Part shown: piece after piece, positions 49,384-58,126 of the stretch | Layout of the letters: each line of letters opens with the position of its first letter | Position numbering within the stretch: position 1 is the stretch's first letter | DNA from: JALZKA01 sp963754045 | Lineage (GTDB): Bacteria > Actinomycetota > Thermoleophilia > Solirubrobacterales > 70-9 | Assembly: GCA_963754045.1 (NCBI GenBank) | Contig: CAVWEN010000001.1 | Location: 169,478 to 233,477, forward strand | DNA: 64,000 bases | Reading direction: 5' to 3' | Notes under the pieces: model-generated | Database searches by the model: none | Told to the model about the DNA's origin: nothing | What the model saw: only the letters and a program-made list of their open reading frames with translations | Position numbers and translations under genes: made by a program

Positions 49384-49856
49384 GAAGGATCCACTCCCAG
49401 GATTTCAGTCTGGCGCCTCGCCAGCTCGTCCTGGTCGATCTCGCCTCGTTGCCACATCGCGACGATCTCCTGGAGCTCGTCTTGGTGCGCTGCGGTCTTA
49501 TCCTGAATTTCCTTCGCGTAGACGCGCTGGTCCTGTGTGAGGTCCTTTGTCGTGCCGCCGATCATCTGCTTGATGACGTTCGGAGCGTCGCTCCAGTCGA
49601 TCTCGACCTCTTCCGGGTTGGCGGGATCCACCATGACCGGGATCACTACCCCCTCCCGGGGCCACTTGTGCTTTGGGATGTTGCCCGTCCACTCGACGGC
49701 TGTGGGCTCGAGGCCCTCAGCCGAGACCACCAGCTTGATGGTCGCGCGGGTGATCAGCGCGTCGACTTTGCCGCGGTCGTTGGCAAGGGTTACCTTCGCC
49801 TCGCCCGGCACCAGATCTCCCTTTGAGCCTCGGCGCAGGCTGTCGAACAGTCCCAT
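49365..49856 (-). CDS. Uncharacterised protein with SHOCT-like C-terminus, copy 2
   Basis: 163 residues. Paralogue of the gene at 12266-12643: MGLFDSLRRG start, VVSAEGLE core and WQRGEIDQDELARRQTEIL SHOCT-like end. It has an extra central domain (VPGEAKVTLANDRGKVDALI, IPVMVDPANPEEVEIDWSD) that looks like a small beta domain. ATG at 49856 is chosen because it matches the paralogue start. Function unknown; SHOCT domains often mark oligomerising or DNA/RNA-linked small proteins. Confidence 0.75.
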   Translation of the reverse strand: MGLFDSLRRGSKGDLVPGEAKVTLANDRGKVDALITRATIKLVVSAEGLEPTAVEWTGNIPKHKWPREGVVIPVMVDPANPEEVEIDWSDAPNVIKQMIGGTTKDLTQDQRVYAKEIQDKTAAHQDELQEIVAMWQRGEIDQDELARRQTEILGVDPSQGPGL

Positions 49857-50052
49857 CAGGCGCAATCGTATACATGAGCAGTGCGACGCTCGAGTCGTAC
49901 GCCTTCACGTCGGCGAGCTTGAGCTACTTCGTGACGGCTGGGTGGGGGAACATTTGTAGGCCGTCCGCGATCAGGACCCGCGTGCGCAGCTACTACTTGA
50001 TCGCTGTTTACGACGTGACGGCTCGCTCTTCAGCGAAGGGCAGGACCGGCAC

Positions 50053-50844
50053 GTGTGGACCCTCGGCGCTGCCTCTGAACTCGACGGGCGAGTCGGAGCG
50101 CGTGATGAGTCCAAGGGCAGCTTCATCGCAAAGCTCGACCGCCAGCTTGCGGGCCTAGACGCCGATTCGATTCAGCTGGCCGCCGAGCTTCTCTATTTCG
50201 AGCTCTTGGGCGAGGCCGACACCGGCGGGGACAAGAAGGCAGAGCACGTCACCCGTGTCTTGGGCTTGGTGGAGGGAACGACGGCGATCCCCGCCGACCT
50301 ACTTCAGGCGCTCCATGCCCGCGGAGTCGCGACCTTCGGCGCCGGCAAGAACTTCCGTGATGCGTACATGCGCTTCTTGGTCCGTTTCGTCATGGCCTGG
50401 AAATCGCACGACCCCGATGAGCAAGCGCGCCTGGCGAAGTCGCCGTGGGACGTCCTTGACCTGGTCAACGGGATCCGAGAATCCACGGACGGCCTACAGG
50501 CGAATGCCCTGCTGCATCTGTTGTTCCCCGAGACGTTCGAATACATGATCTCGCCGACGCACAGGGCGAAGCTGGTCGAGACACTCGCCGCCGCGCCGGG
50601 AGTCGGCGAGGTTGAGGGAGAAGAACACCAGATCCAGGTCATCCGCACGACTGCTTCTGACGCGCTCGGCCGTGATGTCGAGCTTTATGAGGAGCCCTTT
50701 CACGGGATCTGGAGGGAGCCGGCCTCGCCTGGCCGCGGCCGCCGGCGACAGTTCCTGGGTCGAGCTCTTGGCTGCCGCGTTCAAGAGCAGCGACAACAAT
50801 CTCACCAACTGGCAAGCCCACGATGTTTTCGTGAAGTGGTGTGA
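50053..50844 (+). CDS. McrB-like protein, N-terminal part (frameshifted gene)
   Basis: The first 217 or so residues form the N-terminal helical domain of an McrB-type protein (LAGLDADSIQLAAELLYFEL, KSPWDVLDLVNGIRESTDG, NALLHLLFPETFEYMISP). The homologous protein continues in the frame of the next entry from about 50722; the last 45 codons here are out-of-frame. The reading frame is also open upstream to 49960 with GSLFSEGQDRHVWTLGAASE, a likely part of the ancestral N-terminus that no longer has an in-frame start. Without correction the product lacks the ATPase and cannot act. Confidence 0.7.
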   Translation: MWTLGAASELDGRVGARDESKGSFIAKLDRQLAGLDADSIQLAAELLYFELLGEADTGGDKKAEHVTRVLGLVEGTTAIPADLLQALHARGVATFGAGKNFRDAYMRFLVRFVMAWKSHDPDEQARLAKSPWDVLDLVNGIRESTDGLQANALLHLLFPETFEYMISPTHRAKLVETLAAAPGVGEVEGEEHQIQVIRTTASDALGRDVELYEEPFHGIWREPASPGRGRRRQFLGRALGCRVQEQRQQSHQLASPRCFREVV

Positions 50845-52420
50845 GGCCCACGCTGATGAGGTGCGCGAACCCTTCTCCCGGCTCTGGGAGACGGGAGCGG
50901 CGGACCCGCAAACGGCGGTCACAGACTTCTTGGAGGCAATACCGCCGGAGGCGGTCTCCGGCCCAGGGACGAGGCTTAGCGTGGCCACGTTCTTGCTTCT
51001 CGGATCCAATGCCGCTGGTGTCCCGTTCTATAAGCCGTCGATCCACAGTGGCTTCCTCCGCCTGGTTGATCGCTCTGTCAAAGGCCCGTTCGAGATCGAC
51101 GAGGAGACGGTCTATCGCCCGAGTGATCTTGCCGGCGCACTCGGCGCCGATGCCAGAGCCGTGCGCCGCTTCTTGCGCGATCGCTACGAGCGCGAGGACG
51201 AGGAGATGGGTGAAGACTGGGTTCTCGATGCCGAGCAGGCGGACGTCGTCGTCGAGCAGTTCGGCGAAACCGCGGACTCCAGCCGGCCCCTGGCTCTCTA
51301 CGCCTCCTGGATTCAGGCCATGGAGGAGCTACGCCTCCGCTTGTTGGCGCAGGGCCTTGAGATCCGCGACCTGCTTGACGCCCAGGGCATCGCCTTTTGG
51401 CTCGCGGCCGGATCGCCCGTCGACGATTGGAGCGAAGAGGACCGGGCGGCGCTTGACCTCTTCCTCAAGGGTCCGAATGCTGACCGTGAGAAGCCGAGTC
51501 CAAGACCGAGCGGCGAGGTGGCACTCCCGCCGACGACGCCCGAACTCGCCGCCACGACCCACCTGTCCCAGGATTGGCTGCAGGACAAACTCGACCTGCT
51601 CGCCGAAAAGAAGCAAGTGATCTTCTACGGCCCGCCTGGGGCCGGGAAGACCTTCGTCAGCCTCCGGCTTGGTGAGCATGTAGTCGCACACGGCGGCGAG
51701 ATGCGGTTGGTCCAGTTTCACCCGTCCTACACCTATGAGGACTTCTTCGAGGGCTATCGGCCCGTAGATAGCGACAAGGGCCAGATCAAGTTCGACCTCG
51801 TGCCGGGTCCCCTACGGGAGATGGCAAAGGAGGCCTGTGAGCATCCGGATCAGCCCTACCTGCTCATCATCGATGAGATCAATCGCGGGAATGTCGCCAA
51901 GGTCTTCGGCGAGTTGTATTTCCTGCTCGAGTACCGAGACCAGAGGATCCAGCTTCAGTATTCGCGCGACCGACCGTTCGCGCTGCCGGAGAACCTCTTT
52001 GTCATCGGCACCATGAACACCGCCGATCGGTCCATCGCCCTGGTTGATAGCGCCCTGCGGCGGCGCTTCTACTTCGCCGGGTTCCTGCCGACCGAGGAGC
52101 CGATTAAGTCGGTGCTCTCCAACTGGTTGGCCGCGAATGACCTCCAGCCCGAGCCCGCCACCTTGCTCGATGCTCTCAACGAGGCCATCGGCGACAAGGA
52201 CTTCTCCATCGGTCCGTCCTATTTCATGACCCCCGATGGAAGGGCGCCCGATATCGATCGTGTTTGGGAACACGCCGTCAAGCCGCTGTTAGAGGAGCAC
52301 TTCTACGGCTCGGGTCGAGACATCGAAGCCGAGTTCAGCCCCAACGCTCTGGAGAAGCGGATTATCGAGGCCGCGGATGAGACTCCGCTCGAGGACGAGT
52401 CCGATGCGGATAACTCTTGA
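50675..52420 (+). CDS. mcrB: McrB-type AAA+ GTPase of modified-DNA restriction system
   Basis: Carries the AAA+ motor of McrB: Walker A GPPGAGKT (about residue 322), Walker B LLIIDEINRGNVAKVFGE, sensor GTMNTADRSIALVDSALRRR and FYFAGF. In front is the middle region RLSVATFLLLGSNAAGVPFY. McrB hydrolyses GTP and with McrC cleaves DNA between modified sites. Residues before about 50722 are probably out-of-frame; the true N-terminus is in the preceding ORF, one base out of register. The 3' end overlaps mcrC by 17 nt. Confidence 0.85.
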   Translation: MSSFMRSPFTGSGGSRPRLAAAAGDSSWVELLAAAFKSSDNNLTNWQAHDVFVKWCEAHADEVREPFSRLWETGAADPQTAVTDFLEAIPPEAVSGPGTRLSVATFLLLGSNAAGVPFYKPSIHSGFLRLVDRSVKGPFEIDEETVYRPSDLAGALGADARAVRRFLRDRYEREDEEMGEDWVLDAEQADVVVEQFGETADSSRPLALYASWIQAMEELRLRLLAQGLEIRDLLDAQGIAFWLAAGSPVDDWSEEDRAALDLFLKGPNADREKPSPRPSGEVALPPTTPELAATTHLSQDWLQDKLDLLAEKKQVIFYGPPGAGKTFVSLRLGEHVVAHGGEMRLVQFHPSYTYEDFFEGYRPVDSDKGQIKFDLVPGPLREMAKEACEHPDQPYLLIIDEINRGNVAKVFGELYFLLEYRDQRIQLQYSRDRPFALPENLFVIGTMNTADRSIALVDSALRRRFYFAGFLPTEEPIKSVLSNWLAANDLQPEPATLLDALNEAIGDKDFSIGPSYFMTPDGRAPDIDRVWEHAVKPLLEEHFYGSGRDIEAEFSPNALEKRIIEAADETPLEDESDADNS

Positions 52421-53585
52421 GGCGTGGTCCTCTGCGGTTCACGAGCTCAACGCCGAGCACGCCAAGGAGATCGCTGCTAGTGGGCTGGCCGACGTCGAGC
52501 TAGACGAGCCGCCGTCCGTCTGGAAGCTGGTCACCGGCTCCAAGGTTGGGGTCCTGGACCGTGGCGATTGGGACCTGCGTGTAGTGCCTCGGCTGGCTGT
52601 GCCAAAGCTGATGTTCCTGCTCGGCTACGCCGCTGACCCGCGGGGCTGGCGGGACTCAATTGCGAGTTTCGAGCGGGAGCGCGACTTCTTCTCCGCCATA
52701 GCTAGCGGCTTTGCCCATCACGCCCACCAAGCGATCCAGCCGGCCCCGCTACGCGGATACGTGACGGTCGATGAGCGATCGACGGCTCTCCGGGGTCGCC
52801 TACGGGTTGCTGACCAGATCGCCCGGACCCTGCCCTTCCCGCTCGAGATCACCTACGACGACTACACCGCCGACATCGTCGAGAACCGCATGCTCCGTGG
52901 AGCCGCTGACCTGCTTTTGCGCCTCCGGCGCGTGCCACAAGCCGCTCGCAATCGGCTCTTGCGAATCCGCGCGCTCCTGGAAGAAGTGACGCCAGCGAGA
53001 GGCCCGACGAGAGCCCCCGAGATCACCCGGCTCAACGAGCGTTACGGGCCGGCGCTGCGCTTGGCCGAGTTGATCCTCTCCTCGGCGTCGATTGCCACCG
53101 AGCGCGGGGGCGTCGTGTCGGTTGCGTTCGTTTTCGACATGAACAAGGTCTTCGAGGACTTCCTGTCTGTCGCGCTGACCGAGGCGCTTGCGCCCTATGG
53201 CGGCACCGTGCGGCCCCAATACGGCGGACAGCATCTCGATCAGGAACGGAAGCTGCGCCTGATCCCCGACATCACCTGGTGGAAGCAAGGCCAGGTCAAG
53301 GCAATCGTCGACGCCAAATACAAACGTCTGAGCGATGCACGCTTTCCCAATGCCGACGCCTATCAAATGCTGGCCTACGGAACCGGCTTTGGCATAGCTG
53401 AAGGCTTCCTGATCTACGCGCGAGATGATCAGCAGCGATCGCGACTGCATCATGTTGACGGCGGGCCTTTCGCGATCAAGGTCCGAGCCATCGATGTGGA
53501 ACGGCAGCCTGTCGCGGTCCTCGGCCAAGTCCAGGAGCTGGCCGCCGAGCTTGCCCTGGGTCGGCCGATGGCGGTAGCCGCGTGA
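52404..53585 (+). CDS. mcrC: McrC-type nuclease subunit
   Basis: 393 residues. N-terminal McrC fold (DWDLRVVPRLAVPKLMFLLG, VENRMLRGAADLLLRL) and a C-terminal PD-(D/E)xK nuclease with the motif LIPDITWW...AIVDAKYK (Asp and Asp-x-Lys). It is the cleaving partner of McrB. ATG at 52404 is inside the end of mcrB, consistent with coupled translation. The protein appears intact. Confidence 0.9.
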   Translation: MRITLEAWSSAVHELNAEHAKEIAASGLADVELDEPPSVWKLVTGSKVGVLDRGDWDLRVVPRLAVPKLMFLLGYAADPRGWRDSIASFERERDFFSAIASGFAHHAHQAIQPAPLRGYVTVDERSTALRGRLRVADQIARTLPFPLEITYDDYTADIVENRMLRGAADLLLRLRRVPQAARNRLLRIRALLEEVTPARGPTRAPEITRLNERYGPALRLAELILSSASIATERGGVVSVAFVFDMNKVFEDFLSVALTEALAPYGGTVRPQYGGQHLDQERKLRLIPDITWWKQGQVKAIVDAKYKRLSDARFPNADAYQMLAYGTGFGIAEGFLIYARDDQQRSRLHHVDGGPFAIKVRAIDVERQPVAVLGQVQELAAELALGRPMAVAA

Positions 53586-53785
53586 GTGACACCTGCCTGA
53601 TCTGCGCAGACAAGGCCCGAGCTGGAGGCGCGAGTTCGAGCCCCGTGTCCGCTCTTCTCCGGGCCTCGGTTAGATCGAGCGACGCGTGTTCTGGCGCACC
53701 TTCCTGGCGAAAAGGGCAGCTGGTCCTATTCGCGCAAAGCGATGGTGAGCCGACGTCGGAGAGCCACGCTCGCTGGTCGTGCTGA
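53582..53785 (+). CDS. Short ORF after mcrC, doubtful
   Basis: GTG-started 67-residue ORF overlapping the mcrC stop by ATGA-like geometry (GTGA). The beginning MSDTCLICADKARAGG has a CxxC pair, but the rest is low-complexity Ser/Arg. Overlap with mcrC suggests translation is possible; composition suggests otherwise. The end overlaps the RNase H gene on the opposite strand. Confidence 0.25.
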   Translation: MSDTCLICADKARAGGASSSPVSALLRASVRSSDACSGAPSWRKGQLVLFAQSDGEPTSESHARWSC

Positions 53786-54253
53786 GCCCTGACGGGACAG
53801 CGCGACCGGTCTTCGACCGGATGAGGAACCTATCGCCGCGGATCGGCGCTTTGCGCCTTCGAGGCCCGCGCGCCGTCCTTCGCGAGCTGGTCGGCAACTC
53901 CGTTCTGCTCCCTGCGAATCCGAGCGAACCTGACCCCCCCTTTTGTACCGGGCCTTCTGCTCTTCGACCTCCCCCTTGAGCTGGATCAGGCGCTCGTCCC
54001 GCGCACGTGAAGACCCAGTGAGGTGGCCGACGACCACCGACGAGTCCATCCGCACGTAAGCCGAAGTCGCGCCCGCGTCCGCCGCGGCCCGCAGCGCGTT
54101 CCGAACCGCCGTGTACTCGGCAACGTTGTTCGTCGCGTCGCCGAGCGCTTCCGAGCCGAGCAAGCGCACGCCGTCGCCCACGACGACGTACCCTGCCCCT
54201 GCGGGACCGGGGTTCGGCATGGCAGCGCCGTCGCACCAGATGTAGACCTTCAT
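53726..54253 (-). CDS. RNase H-like protein with frameshift in a G7 run
   Basis: RNase HI-type fold: IWCDGAAMPNPGPAGAGYVV (catalytic Asp in CDGA), NNVAEYTAVRNALRAAADAG (Glu) and RMDSSVVVGHLTG (Asp). After ARYK the frame enters a run of seven G (plus-strand C7 at 53934-53940) and leaves the family. In the +1 frame the sequence continues as RFARIRREQNGVADQLAKDG, the correct RNase H ending with the last catalytic Asp, and would stop at 53830. A complete protein would be about 140 residues. Either a homopolymer error, a slippage site or a fresh pseudogene. ATG at 54253 is chosen (MKVYIW). Confidence 0.75.
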   Translation of the reverse strand: MKVYIWCDGAAMPNPGPAGAGYVVVGDGVRLLGSEALGDATNNVAEYTAVRNALRAAADAGATSAYVRMDSSVVVGHLTGSSRARDERLIQLKGEVEEQKARYKRGGQVRSDSQGAERSCRPAREGRRAGLEGAKRRSAAIGSSSGRRPVALSRQGSARPASVALRRRLTIALRE

Positions 54254-54419
54254 CTCTGTCCCCACTCGATCGTCACGCGGTCGGGGCGGAAACTACCGGT
54301 AGGGCTTAGGGGACATTCGTGAACGCTGGCGGTCACCCTCTCGACCCACCCCGCAGCATTCGTTGGATGCACACATATCGCTGGTCGCGCTCTCCGCACA
54401 AGTTTGAGTGCCTTCGACC

Positions 54420-54968
54420 TCACGCCGGCCGCAGCCGCTTCGGCCCATCGGCCACGAACGTCGTGACGCCAAGCTTGCTCATCTTCTTCTTGACGGTGGC
54501 CACCGCCGTCTCAAGCGCGTCCAGCGGCAGGTCCCACTGCTCGTAGCCGCGCATGATCGTGCGGTAGTAGAGCGGCGAGGGCAGGCCCAGGTAGTCGTCG
54601 TTCATGACGTAGGCGATCGCCATCACCTCCTCATGGGCGGTTCGAACCGGCAAAAGCTCGCGCCGATAGAGCGATGGCCAGCCCTCGTAGCGATCCAGGC
54701 GATTGAGGTCGCGTTCGCTGATCCGCCACAGAGCTCCGTGCGTCAGCGCGTCGCTATACGGCTTGATGTCAGCAACGCCCCGGAAGGTCAGGGTCCACCC
54801 CTTCAGGATGCCGGCGCGAACCGCCAGGGCATCGGGGCAGCGCGCGGTCATGCCCTCGTGGTTCAGGTTCGAGCCGTAGGCGAAGTAGAAGAGGGCGGGC
54901 TCGCGCGAGCGGACCGGGATGTTCGGGCGTACCCGCTCGCGAGCTGTGGTTCTGATGCTTTCGCCCAT
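54420..54968 (-). CDS. Gamma-glutamylcyclotransferase-like (GGCT/AIG2) protein
   Basis: 182 residues with the GGCT motif YFAYGSNLN (about residues 28-36) and the catalytic Glu in LNRLDRYEGWPSLYRR. GGCT enzymes release 5-oxoproline from gamma-glutamyl compounds; the family also includes amine cyclotransferases. The first 20 residues before the motif are basic and may not be real; no better start is visible. Divergent from the VWA gene (55051). Confidence 0.82.
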   Translation of the reverse strand: MGESIRTTARERVRPNIPVRSREPALFYFAYGSNLNHEGMTARCPDALAVRAGILKGWTLTFRGVADIKPYSDALTHGALWRISERDLNRLDRYEGWPSLYRRELLPVRTAHEEVMAIAYVMNDDYLGLPSPLYYRTIMRGYEQWDLPLDALETAVATVKKKMSKLGVTTFVADGPKRLRPA

Positions 54969-55050
54969 GCCTGGTTAGTCGTCGAAGCAACCCCGAACCT
55001 GACGAAAACGGGTCTGTCAGGAACGCGATCCCCCGCGCGACCCCGGTCAT

Positions 55051-56310
55051 ATGAGAAGCCAAATCCAGCTCCAATACGACCTGGTCGCCGTCGAGCACGA
55101 GGAAACCGTCCACGCCCTGCTTGAGCTGACCGCACCACAAACTCGGAAGGGCGCCGAGCGCCCACCCGCGACCCTCGAGGTCGTGATTGACCGCAGCAGC
55201 TCGATGGCCGACGGTCGCCTCTACGCCGCCTTGCAGGCGCTCGATGGCCTGATTGGCCGTCTTAGCCCCACAGATCGGCTGGGCCTCGTCACCTTCGCCA
55301 ACGAGGTTGCCGTGCCGGTAGCCGCGGGGCCCGTCGGCGACGGTGCCGCGATCCGCCATGCGCTCGGAACGATCTACCCGCAGGGAATGACGAACCTCTC
55401 CGGAGGCCTGCTGCGTGGCATCCAAGAAGCGCAGCGGGTGGCCGACGGCGAGGGCGCCACCCTTGTCCTGCTCTCCGACGGCCACGCCAACCAGGGGATC
55501 GTCGATCATGGTCAGCTCGAGAGCTTCGCCGCCGGCGCGCAGAGCGCCCGCATCACCGCGTCGACAATCGGGATCGGCCTCGACTACGACGAGGACCTGC
55601 TCGCGACGATCGCCCGCGGTGGTGGTGGAAACGCGAGCTTCGCCGAGCAAGGCGACGACGCCGGCGCGGCCCTTGCCTCGGAGGTCGAGGGCCTGATGTC
55701 GCAGGCTGTGCAGGCGGCAAGCCTCACGGTGCGACCGACCGACGACGTCGCGGCCGTGCGCCTCTTCAACGACCTACCGGCTACCGCCATCGACGGCGGC
55801 TTCATGGTCGAGCTCGGCGACCTCCAGGCCGACGAGACCCGCCGCATCATGCTGGAGATCGACGTCCCGGCTCTCGCCGGCCTGGGCTTGGCGCTGGTGT
55901 GCGAACTCGAGCTGCGCTGGGTCGATCTGGAGACGATGAAGAGCGAGCTGGCCACCATTCCGGTATCGGTCAATGTTGTGCCCGGCGACGAGGCAAACGG
56001 GCGGACCGCGAACCCCACGGTGTCGACCGAGCTCGCCTTCCAACGTGCCCAGCGCGCAAAGCGCGAGGCGACGGATGCCCTACGCGACGGCGACCCCGAT
56101 CGCGCTGCCGAGACCTACCGCTTGGCATCACTTGCGGTTCGCGAAGCTCCGGCGCCTCCAGAGCTGGCTCAGGAGATGCTGACCGAGGCCGACCTGCTCG
56201 ACAACCTCGCGGCACGCGCCCACGACGAAGGGATGGCCGTTCGCAAGATGGCCAGCGCCGATCACCACATGAAGTCGCGGAGGCGTGGGCGGGAGAAACG
56301 TCCACAGTGA
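55051..56310 (+). CDS. VWA-domain protein
   Basis: 419 residues. N-terminal beta region (SQIQLQYDLVAVEHEETVHA), then a von Willebrand A domain with the MIDAS motif DRSSSMADGRL (DxSxS near residue 48), TNLSGG and the LLSDGHAN Asp. The C-terminal third is a beta sandwich and a helical tail (AFQRAQRAKREATDALRDGD). No signal or membrane helix is seen, so probably cytoplasmic. VWA proteins mediate metal-dependent protein binding. It is next to defence-related genes, but that link is positional only. Confidence 0.85.
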   Translation: MRSQIQLQYDLVAVEHEETVHALLELTAPQTRKGAERPPATLEVVIDRSSSMADGRLYAALQALDGLIGRLSPTDRLGLVTFANEVAVPVAAGPVGDGAAIRHALGTIYPQGMTNLSGGLLRGIQEAQRVADGEGATLVLLSDGHANQGIVDHGQLESFAAGAQSARITASTIGIGLDYDEDLLATIARGGGGNASFAEQGDDAGAALASEVEGLMSQAVQAASLTVRPTDDVAAVRLFNDLPATAIDGGFMVELGDLQADETRRIMLEIDVPALAGLGLALVCELELRWVDLETMKSELATIPVSVNVVPGDEANGRTANPTVSTELAFQRAQRAKREATDALRDGDPDRAAETYRLASLAVREAPAPPELAQEMLTEADLLDNLAARAHDEGMAVRKMASADHHMKSRRRGREKRPQ

Positions 56311-56382
56311 TACTGGGACCAGGACTCGCCGATCCCATGGTCAACCTGGACATTTCGGCAGATCCGGCCGTAGGATCTCGAC

Positions 56383-56736
56383 ATGCCTCCGAATCGCTTC
56401 CCTGCTGAGGTCTCTCGACAACTCAAGGTCTATGTCTACCGGCTCATCGATCCTCGAAACGGCGCGACCTTCTATGTCGGCAGGGGTCGCGAGAACCGTG
56501 TTTTTGCTCACATACGAGAAGAGCGCGGCTTAGCTGAGGTCGACGAGCGAGACAACAAGCTTGCCCGCATTAGGGAAATCCGCTCCGAAGGCTTTGAGGT
56601 GGGACACATCATCCATCGCCACGGAATGGACGAGCGCACGGCGGCAGAAGTGGAGGCCGCACTCATTGACGCCTATCCGGGACTTACAAACGTCGCGGCG
56701 GGTGCGGGTGCCAGCTCATTGGCGCGATGCATATGA
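56383..56736 (+). CDS. LEM-3-like GIY-YIG protein, N-terminal part (frameshifted gene)
   Basis: The GIY-YIG nuclease module is visible as VYVYRLIDPRNGATFYVGRG, followed by RVFAHIREE and IREIRSEGFEVGHIIHRHGM, and the Glu in VEAALIDAYPGLTN. After AGAGASS the frame should continue GAMHMNQII but reaches a stop. The rest is in the frame of 56727-57122, with one base apparently missing near 56720. GIY-YIG modules cut DNA, with Tyr, Arg and Glu as catalytic residues. Confidence 0.75.
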   Translation: MPPNRFPAEVSRQLKVYVYRLIDPRNGATFYVGRGRENRVFAHIREERGLAEVDERDNKLARIREIRSEGFEVGHIIHRHGMDERTAAEVEAALIDAYPGLTNVAAGAGASSLARCI

Positions 56737-57122
56737 ACCAGATCATTCAGCGCTACGCAGCTGAGGAGGCTGACTTTGACTCTCAGAAGGCGCTGCTCAT
56801 CAATGTCAACAGAAGCTCTGAAGACCAGTCTCTGTACGAGGCAACTCGGTATGCCTGGAGACTTGATTCTCGGAAAGCTGCGAGGGCGGAGTTCGTCATG
56901 GCGACGGTAAGAGGTCTAATCGTCGAGGTCTTCGAAGCCCATGAGTGGCTCGACGCAACAAGCGAGAATTTCCCCGGGCGCGACGCGCGACCCGGCCGTA
57001 TTGGATTCATTGGCTCCACCGCTTCCGAGGACGTGAGGAGTCGCTACATCGGAAAGCGCATACCCGATCGTTTCCGGCGTCGAGGCTCAGCTAATCCAGT
57101 GCGCTACACCTGGCGCACCTAG
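56727..57122 (+). CDS. LEM-3-like GIY-YIG protein, C-terminal part (frameshifted gene)
   Basis: 131 residues that continue the previous frame's gene: MHMNQIIQRYAAEEADFDSQ, KALLINVNRSSEDQSLYEAT and RYAWRLDSRKAARAEFVMAT, with IEVFEAHEWL and RRRGSANPVRYTW at the end, typical of the module that follows GIY-YIG in this family. As separate products, neither half is likely to be functional. The full gene is 56383-57122. Confidence 0.72.
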   Translation: MHMNQIIQRYAAEEADFDSQKALLINVNRSSEDQSLYEATRYAWRLDSRKAARAEFVMATVRGLIVEVFEAHEWLDATSENFPGRDARPGRIGFIGSTASEDVRSRYIGKRIPDRFRRRGSANPVRYTWRT

Positions 57123-57231
57123 GAAATCGGTCTGGCGTAGATCGATGGCTGAGAACGGCCAAGCGATATATGCAAGGTGTCTCTGGAGCGCAGCGGGTCG
57201 GGGGGAGGCTCGGACGGCTCAGTCAACGAGA

Positions 57232-58032
57232 TCAAACTTGCTGTCGTTTACACCGCGAAGTGCCTTCTTCGTCGAAAACTAGGGGAAAAGGGTTCCGCCT
57301 AAACCTCAAACAGCTTCGTAGCGGGGTAGCGGGAAGGTCCCCCACCCGGCTGTCGGGGAACACCTTCAGCCCCACCCCGTTCACCTCGCCGGTCGCCGGG
57401 TGTGTCGCAAACCGCGGTTGAAGCAGCTTGGTCCAGCGGCTCGCATCACCAAGCTTCGCCTGCGCCGCCATCGTCGTCCCGACGACTAGGTCGGCGACCT
57501 GCAGGCCGATCGAATGGTGTGAAGGCCCGAGCAGCAGGCTGTCCACGATCCTGTCGAGCTTTGTGAACTGCGTTCCGTCCTGCTGGATCTGGTCGAAGAA
57601 GCGCCGCGGCCGTTCGTCGGAGTCACGCTCCCGGCTGTCGAGCACGATCACACCGTGGGAGTCCTCGCGCTCAAGGGTCCGCTCGTAGCGCTCGGCAATG
57701 AAGGTCAGGGCGGTGCGATAGGTGTGCTCTGGGGTCTCGAACAGCTCCGGATGCCCGACTCTCCCCGCGTCCGGGTAGAGCACGCAGACAAAACAGGTAA
57801 TCGGCGCCTTCGCCAGGCACGAAAACAGCGCGTCGGCAAGTTCGGGCGGGACCTCACCGGTGCGGGTGCCGTGCCACTTGATCTCCTTGTCGGCCGGCCA
57901 CCCTGCATCGTCGAGAGTCGCCTTCCACGCTGAACGTAGTGCCGGCCACTCGCTCGCCTGCACGGCGACGCCGCCGACGGAGAAGAGCCCGCTCGATGGC
58001 TTGCCGGACTCGTCTAGGAACAGGAGGTACAT
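57232..58032 (-). CDS. DUF3800 family protein
   Basis: 266 residues. FLDESGKPSSGLFSVGGVAV (Asp-Glu-Ser near residue 7) is the DUF3800 hallmark, and IVLDSRERDSDERPRRFFDQ and HHSIGLQVADLVVGTTMAA are its other conserved segments. DUF3800 has an RNase H-like fold, and the Asp/Glu residues suggest metal-dependent nuclease activity. It is divergent from the nuclease-helicase gene (start 58127), with the two starts 95 nt apart. It is found often near defence genes. The last 35 residues are basic and could be a frameshifted end. Confidence 0.85.
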   Translation of the reverse strand: MYLLFLDESGKPSSGLFSVGGVAVQASEWPALRSAWKATLDDAGWPADKEIKWHGTRTGEVPPELADALFSCLAKAPITCFVCVLYPDAGRVGHPELFETPEHTYRTALTFIAERYERTLEREDSHGVIVLDSRERDSDERPRRFFDQIQQDGTQFTKLDRIVDSLLLGPSHHSIGLQVADLVVGTTMAAQAKLGDASRWTKLLQPRFATHPATGEVNGVGLKVFPDSRVGDLPATPLRSCLRFRRNPFPLVFDEEGTSRCKRQQV

Positions 58033-58126
58033 GCGTTCAGCAGGCAGCGTATGTCAGGACACGGACCAGGGAGCGACCTATTTCTTGACGGCGCCACCCA
58101 GGGGCGCGACGATCACTCGCTCCAAC

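Noticed and set aside
53610..53660. tRNA-like GAGTTCGAGCCCC after mcrC
   Set aside because: No T-stem pairing and no acceptor stem could be drawn; not a tRNA or a clear fragment.
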